Shown: positions 6,395-11,546 of the stretch, piece by piece
Layout of the letters: each line of letters opens with the position of its first letter
Numbering within the stretch: position 1 is the first letter of the stretch
Notes under the pieces: model-generated
What the model saw: the letters and a program-made list of their open reading frames with translations, nothing else
What the model was told of the DNA's origin: nothing
Databases searched by the model: none
Made by a program: the position numbers and the translations under genes
NCBI GenBank assembly: GCA_000436915.1
Contig: HF994179.1
Span: 1-11,546 of the forward strand
Direction: 5' to 3'
Length of the DNA stretch: 11,546 nt
Source: Prevotella sp. CAG:1092
GTDB lineage: Bacteria > Bacteroidota > Bacteroidia > Bacteroidales > Bacteroidaceae

Positions 6395-7402
6395 TTAAGC
6401 CTTTGCATCCATAGCCTGGCAAGCTGTGATAGCTACCATATAGTAGATGTCATCAACAGAGCAACCACGGCTCAAGTCGTTTACAGGACGAGCAATACCC
6501 TGAAGGATAGGGCCGATAGCGATAGCATCGCCCAAACGCTGAACGAGCTTATAGCCGATGTTACCAACCTCAAGGCATGGTACTACCAATACGTTTGCCT
6601 TACCAGCGATAGGACTACCTGGAGCCTTCTTCTCACCTACAGATGGTACGAGAGCTGCGTCAGCCTGGAGTTCACCATCAACATCAAGCCATGGAGCACG
6701 CTCCTTAGCAAGACGAGTAGCCTCAACAACCTTGTCTACGACCTCGTGCTTAGCACTACCCTTTGTAGAGAAGCTCAACATGGCAACCTTAGGATCTACA
6801 CCTGCCACGCTCTTTGCTGTCTGTGCAGTACAGATAGCGATCTGTGCCAACTGGTCTGCATCTGGCATAGGAGTAACAGCAACGTCGCCCATTACTACCA
6901 AGCCATTGTCGCCATACTGCTGCTGCTTTGTGATAAGAAGCATTGCACCACTTACGCAAGTGATACCAGGAGCACACTTGATGATCTGAAGAGCTGGACG
7001 AAGAGTGTCGCCAGTAGTGCTAAGAGCACCTGAAATCTGACCGTCAGCTCCTTCAGTCTTAATAATCATACAACCGAGATAGAGAGGATTCTTAACCAAC
7101 TCGCGAGCCTGCTCGATGGTCATACCCTTCTTCTTGCGCAATTCTGCAAGCAATGCCGCATACTCTTCGCTCTTCTCGTTGTTCAGAGGGTCGATGATGG
7201 TAGCCTTGTCGATGTTGTGAAGATCCCAGCCTTTAGCGAGATTCTTAATTTCTTCAGGGTTACCTATAAGGATAATGTCTGCGATGTCGTCAGCCAATAC
7301 ACGGTCGGCGGCTTTCAATGTACGCTCCTCAGTTGCTTCAGGGAGCACGATGCGCTGCTTGTTTGATTTTGCGCGCTCAACAATCTGTTGTAATAAATCC
7401 AT
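6395..7402 (-). CDS. pta: Phosphate acetyltransferase
   Basis: It converts acetyl-CoA and phosphate to acetyl phosphate in the cytosol, feeding AckA for ATP and acetate. At 335 residues it is the short, single-domain type without the regulatory N-terminal DRTGG part. Conserved blocks are LPEATEERTLKAADRVL (20-36), GADGQISGALSTTGDTLRPA (118-137), LSFSTKGSA (209-217), PCLEVGNIGYK (275-285) and GPILQGIARPVNDLSRG (297-313), which shape the CoA and phosphate site. It is full length and in frame, in contrast to the damaged ackA 40 bp downstream. A complete promoter lies 40-70 bp upstream of the start. Confidence 0.95.
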   Translation of the reverse strand: MDLLQQIVERAKSNKQRIVLPEATEERTLKAADRVLADDIADIILIGNPEEIKNLAKGWDLHNIDKATIIDPLNNEKSEEYAALLAELRKKKGMTIEQARELVKNPLYLGCMIIKTEGADGQISGALSTTGDTLRPALQIIKCAPGITCVSGAMLLITKQQQYGDNGLVVMGDVAVTPMPDADQLAQIAICTAQTAKSVAGVDPKVAMLSFSTKGSAKHEVVDKVVEATRLAKERAPWLDVDGELQADAALVPSVGEKKAPGSPIAGKANVLVVPCLEVGNIGYKLVQRLGDAIAIGPILQGIARPVNDLSRGCSVDDIYYMVAITACQAMDAKA

Positions 7403-7441
7403 AGTTTGCTATAAAAAAAAGTTTCTTTTATATTTCTTTTG

Positions 7442-7472
7442 CAAAGGTACTGCAAGTGAGTGGAATAACAAA
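7442..7472 (-). promoter_or_regulatory. Bacteroidota-type promoter for pta-ackA
   Basis: On the minus strand, TTTG (from CAAA at 7469-7472), a spacer of exactly 19 nt, and TACCTTTG (CAAAGGTA at 7442-7449) form a full consensus promoter. The leader to the pta ATG at 7402 would be about 30-35 nt. The whole promoter lies inside a repeated block (7443-7489) whose second copy is split. Confidence 0.75.
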
Positions 7473-7489
7473 ACAAAACACGGAGTTTT
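7443..7489. repeat. Short uninterrupted copy of the pta upstream repeat
   Basis: The block is made of AAAGGTACTGCAAGTGAG plus TGGAA (7443-7465), running straight into a 29-nt stretch starting TGGAATAACAAAACAAAAC (7461-7489). The same two parts occur at 7524-7546 (identical) and 7608-7636 (28 of 29 identical), but there they are separated. Confidence 0.85.
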
Positions 7490-7523
7490 TGTTTTTTATT
7501 CCCGAACGCAGCACACCTTATTT

Positions 7524-7636
7524 AAAGGTACTGCAAGTGAGTGGAAAGATAGCGCAAGCGAGTGCAATGTGAGCGTGCTCACAAATTGCCGAGTGCAGCC
7601 TATCTTATGGAATAACAAAACAAAACACGAAGTTTT
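7524..7636. repeat. Second copy of the pta upstream repeat, split by a palindromic insert
   Basis: The two parts of the 7443-7489 block are found here with 61 bp between them (7547-7607). The insertion point is marked by TGGAA on both sides (7542-7546 and 7608-7612), while the short copy has TGGAA once. The -7 element is degraded to TACCTTTA and the -33 part is moved away, so this copy should not act as the same promoter. Confidence 0.8.
7546..7606. repeat. Imperfect 61-bp inverted repeat (hairpin-forming element)
   Basis: The arms pair from AAGATAG (7546-7552) with CTATCTT (7600-7606) inward to GAGC (7571-7574) with GCTC (7577-7580), leaving a 2-nt loop and a few bulges in the middle. The inner part CAAGCGAGTGC also resembles CAAGTGAGTGG just upstream, so the unit may be built of smaller related repeats. 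No T-tract follows on the minus strand, which argues against a plain terminator for cdaA. Confidence 0.8.
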
Positions 7637-7638
7637 AT

Positions 7639-8412
7639 TTATGCCATTTCTCTTGCTAATACACTCTCTAACTCTTCTGCCGACAAGCGCAGGCGGAATT
7701 CGCCCTTGATAGCCACACTTATCCTACCCGTCTCCTCACTCACGATGACAGCTATAGCATCAGAGTCTTGTGATATTCCCATAGCAGCACGGTGGCGAAG
7801 ACCAAGATCCTTAGGAATATCAAGACTATGCGACACTGGCAGAATACATCCTGCCGATTTTATGCGTTTCTTAGAAATTATCATAGCGCCATCATGCAAA
7901 GGCGAATTCTTAAAGAATATGTTTTCTATCAGGCGTTGGTTGATACGTGCATCGATAAGGTCGCCAGTATTCACGATATCATCGAGCGGAATAGCTCTCT
8001 CTATCACTATAAGGGCTCCAACTTTATTTTTTGACATATCCATACATGCCAACACTATAGGCATAATGGTTTCCTTATCTTCTTCTATATCTTCTCCACT
8101 CTTGTTTGCAAACAGTTTAAAGATACTGCGCATACGTTGGTGGGTACCGAGGGAATAAAGGAATTTGCGAATTTCTTCTTGGAATAGCACTATCAAGCCA
8201 ATAACACCCACCGACACAAGTTTGTCCATGATACTACCCAACAGGCGCATCTCTATAACTTGACTCACAAAAAGCCAGACTACCACAAACACGATGATAC
8301 CTATAAAGACATTGAGCGAACGGCTCTCCTTCATAAGTCGGTAAATATAATAGAGCATTAGTGCCACCAGCACTATGTCTATAATGTCTTTTACGCCAAA
8401 ATCAAAAAACAT
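7639..8412 (-). CDS. cdaA: Membrane diadenylate cyclase (c-di-AMP synthase)
   Basis: It condenses two ATP into cyclic di-AMP, a second messenger for potassium and turgor control, at the inner membrane. The 257-residue protein has hydrophobic segments at about 10-24, 34-53 and 62-77, then a DisA_N/DAC domain. The catalytic DGA motif is at 174-176 (PLHDGAMI) and RHR at 206-208 (GLRHRAAMG), with SEETGRISVA at 225-234. All key residues are present. It starts 48 bp after folP in the same direction; a folP-cdaA pair is common in Bacteroidetes, so they are probably co-transcribed. No separate consensus promoter was seen in the 48-bp gap. Confidence 0.93.
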   Translation of the reverse strand: MFFDFGVKDIIDIVLVALMLYYIYRLMKESRSLNVFIGIIVFVVVWLFVSQVIEMRLLGSIMDKLVSVGVIGLIVLFQEEIRKFLYSLGTHQRMRSIFKLFANKSGEDIEEDKETIMPIVLACMDMSKNKVGALIVIERAIPLDDIVNTGDLIDARINQRLIENIFFKNSPLHDGAMIISKKRIKSAGCILPVSHSLDIPKDLGLRHRAAMGISQDSDAIAVIVSEETGRISVAIKGEFRLRLSAEELESVLAREMA

Positions 8413-8438
8413 GGTGTTACAATTAGTTTGATTGTTTT

Positions 8439-8472
8439 CTATTCTTGCATGATATAAAGCCTATTCTTGCAT
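8439..8472. repeat. 12-bp direct repeat at the folP stop codon
   Basis: CTATTCTTGCAT occurs at 8439-8450 and again at 8461-8472, a 22-bp period. The second copy contains the last codons of folP and its stop, so the first looks like a small tandem duplication of the gene end. No function is suggested. Confidence 0.7.
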
Positions 8473-9306
8473 AGCTCGCATCTTCTCAACGACAGCCACG
8501 GTGTCGACAGCATCTTTCACATCGTGAACTCTGAGGATGCCAGCACCCTTCATCAACGACATGGTGTTGATAGCTACTGTTCCTGTTAGAGAAGTATCAG
8601 GGCTACCGCCAACAAGCTTGAATATCATTGACTTTCGAGATATACCTACCAAGACAGGAAGGTCAAGAACAAGCAGCTTCTCTGCTTCTGATAATATCTG
8701 ATAGTTATCATCGAGCGTTTTACCAAAGCCATAACCAGGGTCAAGAATTATATCCTTAGCACCATAGTCACGCAACTGCTGAACTTCGGCAGCAAAGGCT
8801 TTTAACATATCCTTGATGTTAGATTTCACCGACATAAGGATATATGGCACCTTCAGTTCGCCAACAAGTTGAAACATGTTGCCACTCTCATTGATAGGAG
8901 TATTAACGATTCCTGTCAGTCCACCTTCAGAAACGTCGTTGATAATATCAGCGCCCCACTCTTCTATACACTTACGTGCCACAATAGGACGATAGGTATC
9001 TACCGACACAGCAGCATCAGGTTGCTCACAACGCACTATCTCTAATGCCCATTTTAAGCGACGAGCCTCTTCTTCTTCACTAACTTCTAAAGCACCTGGA
9101 CGAGTAGAAAAAGCACCAACATCTATAAATGTGCCACCCTCTTCTATTATGGCATTAGCTCGTTCTGCAATCTCTTGTTCTGTCTGCTTACGGCTACCAC
9201 TAAAGAATGAATCGGGAGTGACATTCAAGATGCCCATCACCTTAGGCTTCGACAAATCTATGAGTCGGCCTCTAACGTTTATGGTATAATCAATAGGTTT
9301 ATTCAT
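8461..9306 (-). CDS. folP: Dihydropteroate synthase
   Basis: It joins p-aminobenzoate to dihydropterin pyrophosphate in folate synthesis and is the sulfonamide target. Using the ATG at 9306 gives 281 residues with all pterin-binding motifs: MGILNVTPDSF (24-34), DVGAFSTRPGA (62-72), SVDT (101-104), NDVSEGG (123-129), DPGYGFGKT (189-197), GISRKS (221-226) and RVHDV (259-263). In-frame ATGs at 9312 and 9366 are possible. The 9366 start would add 20 residues unlike the family and would read through a good promoter; the one at 9306 begins right before the conserved INVRGRLIDLS. cdaA lies 48 bp downstream and murF is divergent, 151 bp away. Confidence 0.92.
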   Translation of the reverse strand: MNKPIDYTINVRGRLIDLSKPKVMGILNVTPDSFFSGSRKQTEQEIAERANAIIEEGGTFIDVGAFSTRPGALEVSEEEEARRLKWALEIVRCEQPDAAVSVDTYRPIVARKCIEEWGADIINDVSEGGLTGIVNTPINESGNMFQLVGELKVPYILMSVKSNIKDMLKAFAAEVQQLRDYGAKDIILDPGYGFGKTLDDNYQILSEAEKLLVLDLPVLVGISRKSMIFKLVGGSPDTSLTGTVAINTMSLMKGAGILRVHDVKDAVDTVAVVEKMRAMQE

Positions 9307-9313
9307 ATCCATG

Positions 9314-9346
9314 CAAATATAATAACTTTCTTTGAAAGAAACCAAA
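9314..9346 (-). promoter_or_regulatory. Candidate proximal folP promoter
   Basis: On the minus strand TTTG (CAAA at 9343-9346), 21 nt, then TATATTTG (CAAATATA at 9314-9321). It is a good match, but it ends only 7 bp before the ATG at 9306. A transcript from here would have almost no leader. Confidence 0.5.
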
Positions 9347-9395
9347 GTTTTCGCACTTTTTGCCATAATCGTCTACATATCTCATCATTTTTATA

Positions 9396-9403
9396 TAATT
9401 TTG
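9396..9403 (+). promoter_or_regulatory. Candidate -7 box for murF
   Basis: TAATTTTG matches TAnnTTTG and lies 54 bp before the murF ATG. No TTTG occurs at the expected distance upstream, so the promoter is only half supported. It sits in the same 151-bp divergent region as the folP boxes. Confidence 0.45.
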
Positions 9404-9415
9404 CATCATTCCTCG

Positions 9416-9423
9416 CAAATATA
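9416..9423 (-). promoter_or_regulatory. Candidate distal folP -7 box
   Basis: CAAATATA on the plus strand reads TATATTTG on the minus strand. The nearest TTTG-like element (CAAA at 9440-9443) is only 16 nt away, shorter than usual. If active it gives folP a leader of about 100 nt. Confidence 0.35.
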
Positions 9424-9457
9424 CATATCGAGGTATCAACAAAACGCTATAATTATT

Positions 9458-10765
9458 ATGGACGCAGCACAACTTTATAGCCTCTACCTTAAGGCAGGCA
9501 AGCAGGCTACTACCGACTCGCGCAACTGCCCTGCCGGTTCCATATTCTTTGCACTAAAAGGCGAATCTTTCGACGGTAATAAGTTTGCTAAGGCAGCTCT
9601 CGACAAGGGTTGCTCTTATGCAGTCGTTGACGAGAAGGAGTATGCCATAGAGGGTGACGAAAGATTTATCGTAGTCGACGATGTATTGACTACATTCAAA
9701 GAGATGGCACGCCAACATCGTCGTCAATTCAACATTCCTGTAATAGGTATCACTGGTACAAACGGCAAGACAACAACCAAGGAGCTTATTGCAGCCGTAT
9801 TGTCGGAAAAATATAATGTGATGTATACTCAAGGCAACTTCAACAATGATGTAGGTGTACCAAAAACTCTGCTTACTCTTGACAGTTGCCACGACATAGC
9901 TGTTGTAGAGATGGGAGCATCACATCCCGACGACATCAGAAAGCTTGTTGAATACGCAGAGCCTACATGCGGCATGATTACCAATGTGGGTCGCGCCCAC
10001 TTGCAAGGCTTTGGCTCTTTCGAAGGTGTAATGAAGACTAAGGGTGAGCTATACGATTTCTTAAAGGCTCACAACAGCAAGGTATTCTTGAATGCTGATA
10101 ATGAACACCTCTGCAAAATGGCAGAAGAGCGCAACATCACAGACATAGTAAGATATGGTCAGAAGGCTGCAAACTTAAAGGTTAGAGGCGAAGTGGTAGA
10201 ATGTGCACCATTCCTCACATTCCAATTCCAAGTAGATGAAGGCGAGAAGCATACTATTTCTTCCCATCTCATCGGAGCATATAATATCGACAATATGCTT
10301 GCAGCAATAACCATCGGACTGGAGTTTGGTGTTAGCATAGATGCTATCTGCCATGCTTTGGGAAACTATATCCCAAGCAACAACCGTTCACAATTTGAGC
10401 AAACAGCAGACAACAAACTTATCGTTGATGCCTACAATGCGAATCCATCAAGCATGATGGCAGCATTGCAGAACTTCAACATCATGAAGGCTGATAACAA
10501 GATGGCGATACTTGGCGATATGCGCGAACTTGGCGAGGTTAGCGAAGAGGAACATCAAAAAATTGTTGATTTCATCGCTTCTACTAATATTAATAATGTA
10601 TGGCTTGTTGGTGCAGAGTTTGCAAAGACCAACTGCAACTTCCGCAAGTTTGATGATATAGAGCAAGTAAAGGCAGCAATAGCCGAGAACAAGCCAAAGA
10701 ACCATTGCATATTAATAAAAGGTAGCAATGGCATCAAGCTTTTCCAACTACCAGAATTACTATAA
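9458..10765 (+). CDS. murF: UDP-N-acetylmuramoyl-tripeptide--D-alanyl-D-alanine ligase
   Basis: It adds D-Ala-D-Ala to the UDP-MurNAc-tripeptide, the last cytosolic step of peptidoglycan precursor synthesis, using ATP. The 435-residue protein has the three Mur-ligase domains: an N-terminal UDP-binding part with TTDSRNCPAGSIFFALKG (17-34), a central ATPase domain with the P-loop GITGTNGKTTTKE (97-109), EMGASH (151-156) and NVGRAHLQGFGS (176-187), and a C-terminal domain with DAYNANPSSM (324-333), LGDMRELG (352-359) and KGSNG (421-425). DAYNANP marks MurF rather than MurE or MurC. The frame is open 126 nt upstream of 9458, but those codons give a poor extension and the MurF N terminus begins at MDAAQLYSLY. 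It stands alone, away from the usual mur/fts cluster, as a single-gene unit ended by a terminator. Confidence 0.94.
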   Translation: MDAAQLYSLYLKAGKQATTDSRNCPAGSIFFALKGESFDGNKFAKAALDKGCSYAVVDEKEYAIEGDERFIVVDDVLTTFKEMARQHRRQFNIPVIGITGTNGKTTTKELIAAVLSEKYNVMYTQGNFNNDVGVPKTLLTLDSCHDIAVVEMGASHPDDIRKLVEYAEPTCGMITNVGRAHLQGFGSFEGVMKTKGELYDFLKAHNSKVFLNADNEHLCKMAEERNITDIVRYGQKAANLKVRGEVVECAPFLTFQFQVDEGEKHTISSHLIGAYNIDNMLAAITIGLEFGVSIDAICHALGNYIPSNNRSQFEQTADNKLIVDAYNANPSSMMAALQNFNIMKADNKMAILGDMRELGEVSEEEHQKIVDFIASTNINNVWLVGAEFAKTNCNFRKFDDIEQVKAAIAENKPKNHCILIKGSNGIKLFQLPELL

Positions 10766-10770
10766 AGTAT

Positions 10771-10812
10771 AACGGGCAAAAGGTGTTTATGAACCTTTTG
10801 CCCGTTTTTTAT
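10771..10812 (+). terminator. Rho-independent terminator after murF
   Basis: A perfect 14-bp stem (10771-10784 with 10793-10806) and 8-nt loop, with a T-rich run following (six T to 10810, then ATTTTT). It begins 6 bp after the murF stop codon. On the opposite strand no T-tract follows, so it should mainly serve murF and not the convergent pectate lyase. Confidence 0.93.
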
Positions 10813-10817
10813 TTTTC

Positions 10818-11546
10818 TTAAAAAACTACTTTCTTTACTTTTGCATGTCCGTCGGCATCAATCTTCTTAACAAGGTTTACACCATGGTGTGGAGTTGAAA
10901 GACAAGCACCAGAAAGGTCATAATACTCAACCTTAACAGTTTCTTTCAGCGAAGCCTGTTCTGCAAGCGAGATTCCTGTTGCAGCATCCTTCATTTCATT
11001 GCCTTCAGCATCGTATGTCTTAGCTCCATTCAATGGACTGGGATTCTTGATAGCGTGATCAAACTCTGCCGCATCAGCAGAAGGAATAGCAGATGTATAA
11101 GCATTCCATATTTCAACCTTGCCTGCGCCAGCATACTTCTTACAGATTTCAGGCACATCTTCTGTCTTATCAAGATAATGCTGGGTGTATGAAGCTACAG
11201 TCTGAGTAGGAACCCAATCTGTCTTGGTTACAGGAAGAGACTTGCTAATCTTTGCGCCATCAATATTTGTGTAGCCTTCCATCAAGTTGTCACAGCCCTT
11301 GTAGATGCAATCATAGCCTTCAGCCTTAGAGATATTCAAGCTACCACCTCTATCTGAGCGGATAGGCGACTTGGTGTCTTCGAAATAGCAACCTTCTTCG
11401 TATGCCACAGCTCCCGTACGGATATCCCATCCATCCTCACAGTTGAGCATATAGTTGTTATAATAATGTACATGGCCACCACGCTGAAGAGGAAGACGAG
11501 AACCTTGAATATTATCAAATATTGCTGTCCGGTAAAACACAAAAGA
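10818..11546 (-). CDS. Pectate lyase family 1 protein, C-terminal part (5' end beyond window)
   Basis: The last 242 residues of a secreted polysaccharide lyase that would cleave polygalacturonate by beta-elimination. The start of this fragment carries the PL1 block SRLPLQRGGHVHYYNNYM, matching the conserved RxPxxRxGxxHxxNNYY region of the right-handed beta-helix and holding a conserved arginine. Further on, DVPEICKKYAGAGK matches the usual end of the PL1 domain. A tail of about 75 residues follows, ending with VEYYDLSGACL, GVNLVKKIDADG and VKKVVF, which resembles the short C-terminal sorting-type tails of Prevotella secreted proteins; this last point is a resemblance only. The signal peptide and calcium-binding residues lie outside the window. 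The reading frame is open to the edge, so the gene is cut, not broken. It converges on murF. Confidence 0.8.
   Translation of the reverse strand, partial: SFVFYRTAIFDNIQGSRLPLQRGGHVHYYNNYMLNCEDGWDIRTGAVAYEEGCYFEDTKSPIRSDRGGSLNISKAEGYDCIYKGCDNLMEGYTNIDGAKISKSLPVTKTDWVPTQTVASYTQHYLDKTEDVPEICKKYAGAGKVEIWNAYTSAIPSADAAEFDHAIKNPSPLNGAKTYDAEGNEMKDAATGISLAEQASLKETVKVEYYDLSGACLSTPHHGVNLVKKIDADGHAKVKKVVF

Noticed and set aside
6380..7033. Long plus-strand open frame of 217 codons opposite pta and the ackA start
   Set aside because: It lies antisense to well-conserved pta and has no family-like motifs; it is a shadow of the real gene's codon use.
9332..9457. In-frame N-terminal extension of murF from an ATG at 9332
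   Set aside because: The extra 42 residues do not resemble the MurF N terminus, overlap the folP start region, and would begin upstream of the candidate murF -7 box.

Overview
The window looks like a chromosomal stretch from a Bacteroidota member, most likely Prevotella/Segatella-like. The evidence is the Bacteroidota-type promoters (TTTG, 19-21 nt spacer, TAnnTTTG), no strong Shine-Dalgarno sites, a folP-cdaA pair, a short single-domain Pta next to ackA, an LpxH of the Bacteroidetes type, and a pectate lyase with a C-terminal tail typical of secreted Prevotella proteins. This assignment rests on recalled family resemblance, not on a search.

Layout. Positions 1-2976 (+) hold a likely operon: family 2 glycosyltransferase, RadC-family protein, MIP18/DUF59 Fe-S assembly protein and lpxH. 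It ends in a long, nearly perfect hairpin built of GTGAAGA-type units (2979-3076). On the minus strand, converging on that hairpin, are a PfkB sugar kinase (kdgK-like, 3101-4144), a broken hepT toxin relic (4156-4387) and an apparently intact mntA antitoxin (4371-4664). A strong intrinsic terminator (4799-4836) then closes the pta-ackA unit (minus, 4860-7402). pta is intact, but ackA is badly rearranged. A 236-bp gap (7403-7638) carries two copies of a promoter-bearing repeat, one of them split by a palindromic insert. Then come cdaA and folP (minus, 7639-9306). murF is divergent (+, 9458-10765) and ends in a textbook terminator. A pectate lyase (minus, from 10818) runs off the right edge.

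Most genes are core functions: envelope building (lpxH, murF), folate and c-di-AMP synthesis (folP, cdaA), acetate formation (pta, ackA) and Fe-S assembly. The sugar kinase and the pectate lyase could both belong to pectin use, but they are 6.7 kb apart and not in one operon.

The most notable features are two genes that do not read through. ackA contains an out-of-frame internal deletion, a 261-bp perfectly repeated segment, and an 86%-identical second copy of its own C-terminal module placed in the middle. hepT has lost about 40 central codons and its frame while keeping the RX4HXY active-site motif. Whether these are real genomic events or assembly errors cannot be settled from sequence alone. 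I see no clear undescribed multi-gene system here.
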